The notes under the pieces: model-generated
What the model saw: only the letters and a program-made list of their open reading frames with translations
What the model was told of the DNA's origin: nothing
The model's database searches: none
Shown here: piece after piece, positions 8,075-16,825 of the stretch
Position numbering within the stretch: position 1 is the first letter of the stretch
Layout: every line of letters starts with the position of its first letter
Program-made: the position numbers and the translations under genes
NCBI RefSeq assembly: GCF_012935715.1
Contig: NZ_CP052860.1
Coordinates: 2,790,001-2,854,000, forward strand
Source: Pseudomonas sp. ADAK13
GTDB taxonomy: Bacteria > Pseudomonadota > Gammaproteobacteria > Pseudomonadales > Pseudomonadaceae
DNA: 64,000 bases
Reading direction: 5' to 3'

Positions 8075-8551
8075 TTATTTTTGGGATGGCAGTCCAATCA
8101 CGCGGCCGAGCAGGGCGGGCTTCGGCAGGTCGGTTTGTTCGGCGCTGATGCTTGCAAGTTTGCCCAGCACCGCGTCACTGAATGGCGCCGAGTGCGGGCC
8201 GGCGAGGTCGACGTGGAGCAGCATTTGCTCGTTGCCGGCCAACTCCTTCTCGTCGCCCACCCGATGCAGGCTGTGATAGAGGTGCAGGCGTTTGCGGTCG
8301 TGGGCGATGAGCTGGGTGTGCACCTCGACGTCGGCGCCCAGCTTCACTTCGTGCAAGTAGTTGAGGTGCAGTTCCAGGGTGAACAGCGAGTTACCGCTGG
8401 CTTCGCGGTTTTCGCTGTCCAGGCCCAGGGTGTCCATCAGCGCATCGGTGGCGTAGCTGAAGATCAGCAGGTAGAACGCATCGCGCAGGTGGCCGTTGTA
8501 GTCGACCCACTCGGGGAGGACTTTGGTGGTGTAGGTGGTGAGTGCGGGCAT
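8075..8551 (-). CDS. cdhB: Betainyl-CoA thioesterase of carnitine degradation
   Basis: This 158-aa hot-dog-fold thioesterase is of the 4-hydroxybenzoyl-CoA/FadM type, with the active-site segment VLPEWVDYNGHLRDAFYLLIFSYATD. In carnitine catabolism it hydrolyses betainyl-CoA, made by CdhC, to glycine betaine. The ATG at 8551 (MPALTTYTTK) is chosen because the 34 residues of open frame further upstream are encoded by a REPIN and would be an artefact. It lies between cdhA (with the REPIN in the gap) and the butyrobetaine hydroxylase gene. Confidence 0.88.
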   Translation of the reverse strand: MPALTTYTTKVLPEWVDYNGHLRDAFYLLIFSYATDALMDTLGLDSENREASGNSLFTLELHLNYLHEVKLGADVEVHTQLIAHDRKRLHLYHSLHRVGDEKELAGNEQMLLHVDLAGPHSAPFSDAVLGKLASISAEQTDLPKPALLGRVIGLPSQK

Positions 8552-8580
8552 GTCATGGGTTCCGGGTATGTACTCGGTCA

Positions 8581-8654
8581 AATGTGGGAGCTGGCTTGCC
8601 TGCGATGACGGTGCAAGATTCGCCACCGCCATCGCAGGCAAGCCAGCTCCCACA
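8581..8654. repeat. REPIN between cdhA and cdhB
   Basis: GTGGGAGCTGGCTTGCCTGC (8584-8603) is mirrored by GCAGGCAAGCCAGCTCCCAC (8634-8653). The hairpin lies inside the operon and may lower or tune expression of the distal cdhB. Confidence 0.9.
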
Positions 8655-8669
8655 GGAAATCAACAGCCG

Positions 8670-9635
8670 TTATTCGGCGAAAGTCATGCCGTGTTTTTCC
8701 TTGGTGGTCTTCACCGCCTCCAGCACCGCCAGCAGGCAATCATCACGATAGCGCTCCAGCGCCGAAATGCTGTGTTTGCCCAACTGATCGCTGGTGCCGT
8801 CCACCACATCGTCGATCAACTTGTCGGTCAATTCCGGTGCCGGCAAATAGGTCCACGGCAACTGCAAGGCCGGGCCGAACTGCGCCATGAAGTGCCGCAT
8901 GCCGGCATCGCCGCCTGCCAGCGTATAGGTCAAGAACGTGCCCATGAATGACCAGCGCAGACCGGCGCCAAAGCGAATCGCATCGTCGATCTCGCCGGTG
9001 GTTGCCACCCCGTCGTTGACCAGGTGCAACGCCTCACGCCACAAGGCTTCCAGCAAGCGATCGGCGATAAAACCGGGCACCTCTTTGCGCACGTGCAAAG
9101 GGCGCATGCCGAGGGATTCGTACACCTTGATCGCCGCCTGAATGGCTTCGGGTGCAGTGTTTTTACCGCCTACCACTTCCACCAGCGGCAACAGGTAAAC
9201 CGGGTTGAACGGGTGACCCACCACGCAGCGTTCCGGGTGCGTGGAGCCTTCATAAAACTCACTCGGCAACAGCCCCGACGTACTCGAACCAATCAACGCA
9301 TTCGGCTTGGCTGCCGCGCTGATCTTACTGTGCAATTCCAGCTTCAACTCCAGGCGTTCCGGGGCGCTTTCCTGGATGAAGTCGGCGTCTTTCACGCACT
9401 CTTCAATTGTGGCCACAAAGCGCAGACGGTCTTGCGATGCGCCGGGTGCCAGGCCTTGTTTTTCCAGGGCGCCCCAGGCATTGGCGACACGTTTGCGCAG
9501 GGCCCCTTCGGCGCCGGGCGCCGGGTCCCAGGCCACCACATCCAGGCCGTGGGCCAGGGCGCGGGACACCCAGCCGCTGCCGATAACACCGCTGCCCAGC
9601 GCTGCGAAGGTTTTGATTTCAGTGATAAAGCTCAT
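8670..9635 (-). CDS. cdhA: L-carnitine 3-dehydrogenase
   Basis: This enzyme oxidises L-carnitine to 3-dehydrocarnitine with NAD+. The 321-aa protein has the 3-hydroxyacyl-CoA dehydrogenase fold. A Rossmann dinucleotide motif lies at the N-terminus ([18 protein letters not shown]). The catalytic histidine is in the [20 protein letters not shown] segment, the serine/threonine substrate loop in [13 protein letters not shown], and an all-alpha dimerisation domain occupies the C-terminal third. The neighbours cdhC and cdhB encode the next two steps, which fixes the substrate as carnitine rather than an acyl-CoA. Confidence 0.93.
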   Translation of the reverse strand: MSFITEIKTFAALGSGVIGSGWVSRALAHGLDVVAWDPAPGAEGALRKRVANAWGALEKQGLAPGASQDRLRFVATIEECVKDADFIQESAPERLELKLELHSKISAAAKPNALIGSSTSGLLPSEFYEGSTHPERCVVGHPFNPVYLLPLVEVVGGKNTAPEAIQAAIKVYESLGMRPLHVRKEVPGFIADRLLEALWREALHLVNDGVATTGEIDDAIRFGAGLRWSFMGTFLTYTLAGGDAGMRHFMAQFGPALQLPWTYLPAPELTDKLIDDVVDGTSDQLGKHSISALERYRDDCLLAVLEAVKTTKEKHGMTFAE

Positions 9636-9662
9636 GGCAAATTCCTAAAGAGTTCGGTGATC

Positions 9663-9755
9663 AATGTGGGAGCTGGCTTGCCTGCGATAGCGGTGTGTCA
9701 GCAGCTGTATTCGGTGCAGGTGTGCCGCAATCGCGGGCAAGCCCGGCTCCCACAA
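9663..9755. repeat. REPIN between cdhC and cdhA
   Basis: The left REP (9665-9688, CTGGCTTGCCTGCGAT type) and right REP (9730-9753, ATCGCGGGCAAGCCCGGCTC type) are of two slightly different subtypes paired in one hairpin, suggesting a mixed or recombined element. Confidence 0.85.
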
Positions 9756-9777
9756 GGTTCGGTGCTGTTCGGAACAG

Positions 9778-10665
9778 TCAGCCGCGCTTGGTCAAACCCA
9801 TCTTGATCCGGCCTTCGGCAGGGGTCATGACCCGTGCACCGAGGCGGCTGAGGATTTCGCTGGCGCGTTCCACCAGTTGGCCGTTGGTGGCCAGTACGCC
9901 CTTGTCCAGCCACAGGTTGTCTTCCAGGCCGACCCGCACGTTGCCGCCCAGCAGCACCGCTTGCGCCGCCATTGGCATCTGCATGCGCCCAATCCCGAAG
10001 CCGGCCCACACCGCATCAGCCGGCAGGTTGTCGACCATGGCCTTCATGGTGGTGGTGTCGGCCGGCGCGCCCCATGGGATGCCCAGGCACAGCTGGAACA
10101 GCGGGTTGTCGAGCAAGCCTTCCTTGATCATCTGCTTGGCGAACCACAGGTGACCCGTGTCGAAAATTTCCAGCTCGGCTTTAACGCCCAGCTCCTGGAT
10201 ACGCTTGGCGCCCGCCCGCAGCTGGGCCGGGGTGGAGACGTAAATGGTGTCGCCATCGCCGAAGTTCAGGGTGCCGCAATCGAGGGTGCAGATTTCCGGC
10301 AACAGTTCTTCCACATGGGCCAGGCGGGTCAACGGGCCGACCAGATCGGTGTTGGGGCCGAACTCCATGGGGTTCTCGCCGCCACCGATTTCCAGGTCGC
10401 CACCCATGCCGGCGGTGAGGTTGACGATGATGTCGACGTCCGCCTCGCGGATGCGCTCCATCACTTCGCGGTACAGCGCCACGTCGCGGCTGAACTTGCC
10501 GGTTTGGGGGTCACGTACGTGGCAATGCACCACGGTGGCACCGGCCTTGGCTGCTTCCACCGCAGCGGCAGCGATTTGTTTGGGAGTGACCGGCACGTGA
10601 GGGCTTCTGGCGGTCGTGTCGCCAGCACCGGTGAGTGCGCAGGTGATGATGACGTCGTGGTTCAT
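9778..10665 (-). CDS. cdhC: 3-dehydrocarnitine cleavage enzyme (BKACE family)
   Basis: This 295-aa zinc-dependent beta-keto acid cleavage enzyme (3-keto-5-aminohexanoate cleavage family) exchanges the acetyl part of 3-dehydrocarnitine with acetyl-CoA. The products are betainyl-CoA and acetoacetate. The N-terminal strand [16 protein letters not shown], the zinc-binding VVHCHVRDP (His47, His49) and the basic C-terminal [13 protein letters not shown] are family hallmarks. It lies downstream of caiX and upstream of cdhA in one minus-strand operon, in the order seen in P. aeruginosa. Confidence 0.92.
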   Translation of the reverse strand: MNHDVIITCALTGAGDTTARSPHVPVTPKQIAAAAVEAAKAGATVVHCHVRDPQTGKFSRDVALYREVMERIREADVDIIVNLTAGMGGDLEIGGGENPMEFGPNTDLVGPLTRLAHVEELLPEICTLDCGTLNFGDGDTIYVSTPAQLRAGAKRIQELGVKAELEIFDTGHLWFAKQMIKEGLLDNPLFQLCLGIPWGAPADTTTMKAMVDNLPADAVWAGFGIGRMQMPMAAQAVLLGGNVRVGLEDNLWLDKGVLATNGQLVERASEILSRLGARVMTPAEGRIKMGLTKRG

Positions 10666-10739
10666 GAGGCAGGTTCCTTACAGGCGTGGTGATGCCGTTC
10701 GCAGCCGGGAGCGGCTGCGAAACGGTGATTCAGAAAAGG

Positions 10740-11684
10740 TTATTTGCTGGTCAATTGCAGGTTGGCGGCGGCCGGTTTGCCGTCAAAGGTGGTCACGCCT
10801 TCCAGCCAGCGCTGCTGGTCTTGCGGGTGATCCTTGAGCCATTGCTTGGCCGATTCGAGAGCGTCCTTGTGATCCAGCAGCGGCTGCATCATTCGGCTCT
10901 CGTCGGCGGCGGTGAAGGTCAGGTTGCTGAGCAGCTTGTGCACGTTGGGGCATTGCTCGGCGTAGGTCGGCGAAGTGACCGACCACACGGTGGCCATGCC
11001 TTCGTTCGGGCCCAGGGCGTCATCGCTGCCGGTGAGGTAAGTCATGGCCACATTGACGTTCATCGGGTGCGGCGCCCAGCCGAAGAACACCACGGCTTCC
11101 TTGCGGCGCACGGCGCGGTCGACGGCGGCGAGCATGCCGGCCTCGCTGGATTCCACCAGCTGGAATTTGCCGAGGCCAAATTGATTCTTGGCGATCATCG
11201 CCTTGATCTGGGTGTTGGCTCCCGAGCCCGGTTCGATGCCGTAGATCTTGCCACCCAGTTCCTTTTCAAACCTGGCGATGTCGGCGAAGGTTTTCAGGCC
11301 CTTGTCAGCCAGGTAAGTCGGCACCGCCAAGGTCGCGCGGGCGTCTTCCAGCGACGGCTTGTCGAGCACCTTGACCTGCTTGGCGTCGACAAACGGGGTG
11401 ATGGTCTGGGTCATCAACGGGTTCCAGTAGCCCAGGAACAGGTCCAGGCGCTGGTCGCGGATCCCGGCAAAGATGATTTGCTGGGAGGCGCTGGTTTGTT
11501 TGGTCTTGTAGCCGAGGCCGTCGAGCAACACTTGAGTCATGGCGCTGGTCGCGATTACGTCGGTCCAGTTCACCACGCCCATGCGCACGTTCTGGCAAGA
11601 AGCCGCATCGGCTGCCATGACGTTAGTGCTCAAAATGGCGCTGGCGCTGAGTGCGAGCACGCAGCGGCTGATCAGTCGGTTCAT
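10740..11684 (-). CDS. caiX: Periplasmic carnitine-binding protein
   Basis: This 314-aa OpuAC-type binding protein has a signal peptide (about 24 residues, cleavage near NVMA/ADAA). It delivers carnitine to the shared Cbc permease/ATPase. Its core motifs parallel CbcX: VNWTDVIATSAMTQVLLDGL, IYGIEPGSGANTQIK and VFFGWAPHPMNVNVAMTYL. No permease or ATPase gene accompanies it, which fits the orphan-binding-protein model known for CaiX. It is the first gene of the carnitine operon, divergent from cdhR. Confidence 0.92.
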   Translation of the reverse strand: MNRLISRCVLALSASAILSTNVMAADAASCQNVRMGVVNWTDVIATSAMTQVLLDGLGYKTKQTSASQQIIFAGIRDQRLDLFLGYWNPLMTQTITPFVDAKQVKVLDKPSLEDARATLAVPTYLADKGLKTFADIARFEKELGGKIYGIEPGSGANTQIKAMIAKNQFGLGKFQLVESSEAGMLAAVDRAVRRKEAVVFFGWAPHPMNVNVAMTYLTGSDDALGPNEGMATVWSVTSPTYAEQCPNVHKLLSNLTFTAADESRMMQPLLDHKDALESAKQWLKDHPQDQQRWLEGVTTFDGKPAAANLQLTSK

Positions 11685-11762
11685 GGTGGTTCCCTCGGCA
11701 GGTTGTTATTGTGGGTTCCGGCGTCTTTGTGCGCCGTGCAGCCAAGTTACGCAGCTTCAGAG

Positions 11763-11806
11763 GCGACAAAACGCACGGCGGCGACCAGCTCTTGCACTGC
11801 AGCGAC
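11763..11806. promoter_or_regulatory. Candidate CdhR operator: three GCGAC repeats
   Basis: GCGAC occurs at 11763-11767, 11781-11785 and 11802-11806 between caiX and cdhR. The last two (GCGACCAG / GCGACCTG) are 21 bases apart, a same-face direct-repeat geometry expected for an AraC-family regulator. Assignment to CdhR rests on position only. Confidence 0.45.
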
Positions 11807-11877
11807 CTGCCCCCTTGAATGACCGATTGAACTGGCGAATCACAGTGACCACGCTGTCCGTCCTACGAGAGCGCTCC

Positions 11878-12822
11878 ATGTCCCAGGATTTCTACTTTCT
11901 GCTGATGCCGGGTTTCTCCGCCATTGGCTTTATCTCCGCGATCGAACCGCTGCGGGTTGCCAATCGCTTTCGTGGCGAACTGTACCGCTGGCACGTCTTG
12001 AGCGCCGACGGCGGCGCGGTGCTGGCGAGCAACGGCATGTCGGTCAACGCCGACGCCGCCCTGGAGCCATTGAAGAAGGGCGCGACCCTATTGGTGGTGG
12101 CCGGCTTCGAACCGCTAAAGTTCGCCACGCCGGCCCTGGAACACTGGCTGCGCCGCCTTGACCACGACGGGGTGACCCTGGGCGCCATCGACACCGGCGC
12201 CTGCGTGCTCGCCGAAGCGGGCCTGCTCGACGGCCACCGCCTGACCCTGCACTGGGAAGCCATCGACGCCTTCAAGGAATCTTATCCACAGCTGACGGTG
12301 ACCCAGGAGCTGTTCGAGATCGATCGACGGCGCATCACCTCGGCGGGCGGCACCGCGTCCATCGACCTGATGCTCGACCTGATCAGCCAGGCCCATGGGC
12401 CGGAGTTGGCGATCCAGGTGTCCGAACAGTTTGTGCTCGGCCGCATCCGCCCGCGCAAAGACCACCAACGCATGCAGATCGCCACGCGCTACGGCATCAA
12501 CAACAAGAAGCTGGTGCAGGTGATTGGCGAGATGGAGCAGCACACCGAACCGCCGCTGAGCACACTGGCACTGGCGGAGACGATCAAGGTGACGCGGCGG
12601 CAATTGGAGCGGCTGTTTCGGCTGCACCTGAACGACACACCGAGCAATTTCTACCTCGGCTTGCGGCTGGAGAAGGCGCGGCAATTGTTGCGCCAGAGCG
12701 ACATGAGTGTGCTGGAGGTGAGCATCGCCTGCGGGTTTGAGTCGCCGTCGTATTTCACACGCAGTTACCGGGCGAGGTTTGCCAAGTGCCCGCGGGAAGA
12801 TCGGCGACGGGAAGCGGTGTGA
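11878..12822 (+). CDS. cdhR: AraC-family activator of carnitine catabolism
   Basis: This 314-aa GATase-1-like AraC regulator is required for carnitine use. The ATG at 11878 (MSQDFYFLLMPGFSAIGF) starts the DJ-1-like domain. The long open frame before it is the caiX/cdhR control region. The sensor domain ends with ITSAGGTASIDLMLDLI, as in GbdR, and the C-terminal HTH pair is LAETIKVTRRQLERLFRLHL and EVSIACGFESPSYFTRSYRA. It is divergent from caiX and is probably carnitine-responsive. Confidence 0.92.
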   Translation: MSQDFYFLLMPGFSAIGFISAIEPLRVANRFRGELYRWHVLSADGGAVLASNGMSVNADAALEPLKKGATLLVVAGFEPLKFATPALEHWLRRLDHDGVTLGAIDTGACVLAEAGLLDGHRLTLHWEAIDAFKESYPQLTVTQELFEIDRRRITSAGGTASIDLMLDLISQAHGPELAIQVSEQFVLGRIRPRKDHQRMQIATRYGINNKKLVQVIGEMEQHTEPPLSTLALAETIKVTRRQLERLFRLHLNDTPSNFYLGLRLEKARQLLRQSDMSVLEVSIACGFESPSYFTRSYRARFAKCPREDRRREAV

Positions 12823-12851
12823 ATACCGCTCTTGAGAACAACGCAGATCAA

Positions 12852-12878
12852 ATGTGGGAGCAAGCCCGCTCCCACAGG
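12852..12878. repeat. Solitary short REP hairpin after cdhR
   Basis: GTGGGAGCAAGCCCGCTCCC forms a compact perfect hairpin 30 bases after the cdhR stop, facing the convergent DUF3010 gene. It may act as a bidirectional transcript end. Confidence 0.75.
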
Positions 12879-12894
12879 GGATGTGTGGTGTGGC

Positions 12895-13311
12895 TTATTT
12901 CTTCATCAGTGCCGAGCATGCAGCCTTGTAAGCCTCATGCTGATACTTGTTCAGCGTCGCCGGCAGGGCAAAGTCGTGTTTCTTGCTCTGCGCGTTGATG
13001 GTCTGCGGCGACAGCAGCGTCACTTCAACGCCTTCCAGCAACTGAAACACCCCTTCAATCTTGAACGTGGTCGGGCCACCGGCGAATTCGCCTTTCTTGC
13101 TGCGCTTCTTGATGGCGATGCGGGTGATCGCGTTGTCCCGCACAAACGCACTCACCTGAGCAGCGAAGGCCTTGACGTTGGCCGCCTCATCATCGTCTTC
13201 AAGGGCGATTTTCTTGGTGGCCAGGGCAACGTGGCTCAGTGCCTGGCCGTCCAGCGAGGCGACGGCGATGATGGCTTCACTGCCTTTGATTTCGATGCCG
13301 CAGATAGTCAT
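12895..13311 (-). CDS. DUF3010 family protein
   Basis: This 138-aa protein begins MTICGIEIKGSEAIIAV, an RNase H-like first strand typical of the DUF3010 family. It has a basic patch in the middle (AIKKRSKKGEFAGG). The function is unknown. The fold suggests a nucleic-acid-linked or regulatory role, but no catalytic motif can be assigned. It ends convergently with cdhR, separated by a REP hairpin, and is unrelated in obvious function to the carnitine cluster. Confidence 0.75.
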   Translation of the reverse strand: MTICGIEIKGSEAIIAVASLDGQALSHVALATKKIALEDDDEAANVKAFAAQVSAFVRDNAITRIAIKKRSKKGEFAGGPTTFKIEGVFQLLEGVEVTLLSPQTINAQSKKHDFALPATLNKYQHEAYKAACSALMKK

Positions 13312-13348
13312 GGGGGCGCCTTGGAAAGTGGAGAGGGCCCGAATGGTA

Positions 13349-14518
13349 TCAGGCCCGAGCCGGTTGGCGCGCTCCGGCCATCAGGCTCAGGCACGCGGCC
13401 CCCAGGGCCAATGCAGTCACCAGTGCACCTACCAGCGGCGTGATTTCCAGGCTGCCCTTGGCGATTACCACACCGCCCAGCGCCGCGCCCAAGGCCACGC
13501 CCAGGTGCATCGCCGAGGTGTTGATCCCCACATTGGCCTCACCCGATTCGGGTGCGGTGTGCAGCAAATAGTTCTGCACCACCGGCGAGATGGTCCAACT
13601 CAAGGCCATCCACAACGCGTACAGCGCCAGGAAACTCGCCAGCGAACCGGTGGCCCATGGCAGCAACGCCATGACCAGGGTGAACAGCGCCGGGATCAAC
13701 ACCAGCGCGCGCTTGAACCCCAGCCGGTCCGACAGCCAGCCGCCGCAATAACCACCGCTGATGGCCGCGATGCCAAAGAACACATAGAGATAACTCAAGG
13801 AAACGCCATGGATGCCCATGGTCTGTTGCACGTAAGGCGCCAGGTAGGCGAACAGCACAAAATGCCCGGTCAACAGCAACACCGACACCAGTTGCGCCAA
13901 CAGCAGCTTGGGAATCACCAGTTGCCTGCAGTAATCACGCAACGAGGTGGGCGGGCGGCTGGCAAACGTCGGCAGGCTCAAGCGCAACAGTGCGGCGATC
14001 ACCACCGCCAGCAGTGCCAGCAGCAGGAACGGCGCACGCCAACTGAGCGACTCGCTTACGGCAATCCCCAGCGGAATCCCAAGCACCAGCGAACCGCTGA
14101 TGCCCATGAACACAATGCCGATCGCCCGCCCACGCAAGCGAGCGTCCACCAGCGATGCCGAGAGGGTCGACGCCAGCACCACCACCAACGCACAACTGGC
14201 CGCGCTGATGATGCGACAGACCAGCAGCATCCAGTAATTCACCGCCAGCCCGGAGCCCAGGTTGCCCACCGCAAAGGTCAGCAACGCGGCAGTCAGCAGG
14301 GAGCGCCGCTCAATGCGCGACGTCAGCGACAGCAGAGGCGCGGCGCACAGGGCAAAGGTCAGGGAAAACACCGCCGTCAGCTGCCCGGCAGCACTCAGGG
14401 TGACGCCCAGTTCCCGGGACAACAGCGGCAGAATCCCGCCCACCAGGTTTTCATCGATACCGGCGACGAAGGCGGCGAGGGCAAGGAGGTAGATGCGTGG
14501 GTTCATGGGGCGCCGCAC
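13349..14518 (-). CDS. MFS transporter (sugar/drug efflux type)
   Basis: This 389-aa protein has about twelve hydrophobic segments. The first-loop region (FVAGIDENLVGGILPLLSRELGV) and the motif A-like loop between helices 2 and 3 (LLSLTSRIERRSLLT) resemble the DHA1/AraJ-YdhP branch. The substrate cannot be deduced. It sits downstream of the DUF3010 gene's start region on the same strand, 37 bases away from it, and probably forms its own unit. There is no evident link to quaternary amines. Confidence 0.82.
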   Translation of the reverse strand: MRRPMNPRIYLLALAAFVAGIDENLVGGILPLLSRELGVTLSAAGQLTAVFSLTFALCAAPLLSLTSRIERRSLLTAALLTFAVGNLGSGLAVNYWMLLVCRIISAASCALVVVLASTLSASLVDARLRGRAIGIVFMGISGSLVLGIPLGIAVSESLSWRAPFLLLALLAVVIAALLRLSLPTFASRPPTSLRDYCRQLVIPKLLLAQLVSVLLLTGHFVLFAYLAPYVQQTMGIHGVSLSYLYVFFGIAAISGGYCGGWLSDRLGFKRALVLIPALFTLVMALLPWATGSLASFLALYALWMALSWTISPVVQNYLLHTAPESGEANVGINTSAMHLGVALGAALGGVVIAKGSLEITPLVGALVTALALGAACLSLMAGARQPARA

Positions 14519-14601
14519 AAAAGAAATGGACGGCGATCATGGCGAACGAGCCGCTTGACTGGCAAGTCAACAATCACGGGTTTCGTGGAATTGCCTACGG
14601 A

Positions 14602-15003
14602 TTACTCCTGCCCAATCGACTCCAAAAACTCCGACCGCTCATCACTCATCCGCGCCAAACAGTCATTCTGCTGGATCGCATACTCCTTGCTGCCCGCCAC
14701 CGCCGGGAACGTATCCACGGCGCAATCCGCGTCACGTAACTTTTCCCACTTCTGCTGGGCATCCTTCAGACGAGCGGTAATGTCCGCCAGCTGCGTCTTG
14801 TTGCTGCCATAGGTCGAACCCATGCGTTCCAGCAGCCCCTGGTAGTTATCCTTGAGCAGCTGTTCGGCGGTGGTTTTGTTATAGGTGGCGCATTCCAGGG
14901 TTTGTTTGTCGTTCTCGATGCCATCGCAAGGCGTGTTGTCGGTGTCTTCGGCCGCGTGCACGCCGGTTGCGATGAGTGCCAAAGCCAGGAAAATCGATTT
15001 CAT
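14602..15003 (-). CDS. LprI/DUF1311-like periplasmic protein
   Basis: This 133-aa protein has a short signal peptide (MKSIFLALALIATGVHA) and a mature helical domain with cysteines in CDGIENDKQTLEC, DADCAV and NDCLARM. These match the DUF1311 lysozyme-inhibitor LprI-like family. The predicted location is the periplasm. It is divergent from the dipeptidase-like gene that starts the dgc module and is probably independent of it. Confidence 0.75.
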   Translation of the reverse strand: MKSIFLALALIATGVHAAEDTDNTPCDGIENDKQTLECATYNKTTAEQLLKDNYQGLLERMGSTYGSNKTQLADITARLKDAQQKWEKLRDADCAVDTFPAVAGSKEYAIQQNDCLARMSDERSEFLESIGQE

Positions 15004-15222
15004 TGCGCCGTCTCATATCAGTTGATGAGCAAATTCTGGCTCAAGCGTAAGACAAAGAACAGATACCCGTCGGAGATGTCATGTTGGCCTTTGTCGCGGA
15101 TTGACGCTTTCGGCAATTCCCTTGTCGTTTTTGCACCCGGCTCCTTCTGCCCCGGGGCATATGCTGGCCCCAAAGCGCCGGCAGACGATTCGGCGCATGA
15201 ATCGCCAATAAGGGGACGCCTG

Positions 15223-16200
<978 letters not shown>

Positions 16201-16279
16201 GCCACCGCATCTTCTGAATCCTTTCCCGCTGCCGTCCGCGCAGCGGGCAATAAACCGAATTGTTTGGAGTTAAGTTTCC

Positions 16280-16810
16280 ATGGCCAAGATCGCCCCTCAA
16301 TTGCCTATCGAAGTCGACAGCGAAACCGGTGTCTGGACCTCCGACGCCCTGCCGATGCTGTACGTGCCGCGCCATTTCTTCGTCAACAACCACATGGGTA
16401 TCGAAGAAGTCCTGGGGGCCGACGCCTACGCCGAAATCCTCTACAAGGCCGGTTACAAATCCGCCTGGCACTGGTGTGAAAAAGAAGCTGAATGCCACGG
16501 CCTGGAAGGCGTCGCGGTGTTCGAGCACTACATGAAGCGCCTGTCGCAACGCGGCTGGGGCCTGTTCAAGATCCAGGACATCGACCTCGACAAAGGCACC
16601 GCCAGCGTCAAGCTCGAACACTCGGCATTCGTGTATGTGTACGGCAAGGTCGGGCGCAAGGTCGACTACATGTTCACCGGCTGGTTTGCCGGCGCGATGG
16701 ATCAGATCCTCGAAGCCCGCGGCAGCAAAATCCGCACCGTGGCCGAGCAAGTCTACGGCGGCTCCGAAGAGGGCCACGACGACGGCCTGTTCACCGTCAA
16801 GCCGTTGTAA
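16280..16810 (+). CDS. DUF5943-like protein preceding dgcA
   Basis: This 176-aa soluble protein (MAKIAPQLPIEVD) sits between the dipeptidase-like gene and dgcA, only 15 bases before the latter. The pattern AYAEILYKAGYKSAWHWCEK ... GWGLFKIQDIDLDKGTASVKLEHSAFV ... YMFTGWFAGAMDQIL resembles the V4R/heme-NO-binding-like small-molecule domains, and I associate it with DUF5943. The function is not established. Constant linkage with dimethylglycine demethylase would suggest an accessory or assembly role. Confidence 0.75.
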   Translation: MAKIAPQLPIEVDSETGVWTSDALPMLYVPRHFFVNNHMGIEEVLGADAYAEILYKAGYKSAWHWCEKEAECHGLEGVAVFEHYMKRLSQRGWGLFKIQDIDLDKGTASVKLEHSAFVYVYGKVGRKVDYMFTGWFAGAMDQILEARGSKIRTVAEQVYGGSEEGHDDGLFTVKPL

Positions 16811-16825
16811 GTCGAGGACCCTGCC

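Noticed and set aside
8552..8653. 34-residue N-terminal extension of CdhB
   Set aside because: It is entirely encoded by REPIN sequence. The internal ATG at 8551 gives the normal thioesterase N-terminus.
12282..12290. Isolated TTATCCACA DnaA box in cdhR (others at 25826, 40936 and 50682)
   Set aside because: These are single boxes inside coding regions with no clustering or unit structure, so they are treated as background.
13172..14812. 546-codon plus-strand frame opposite the MFS gene
   Set aside because: It is extremely Gln/Arg/His-rich, antisense to a clear transporter, and crosses intergenic sequence.
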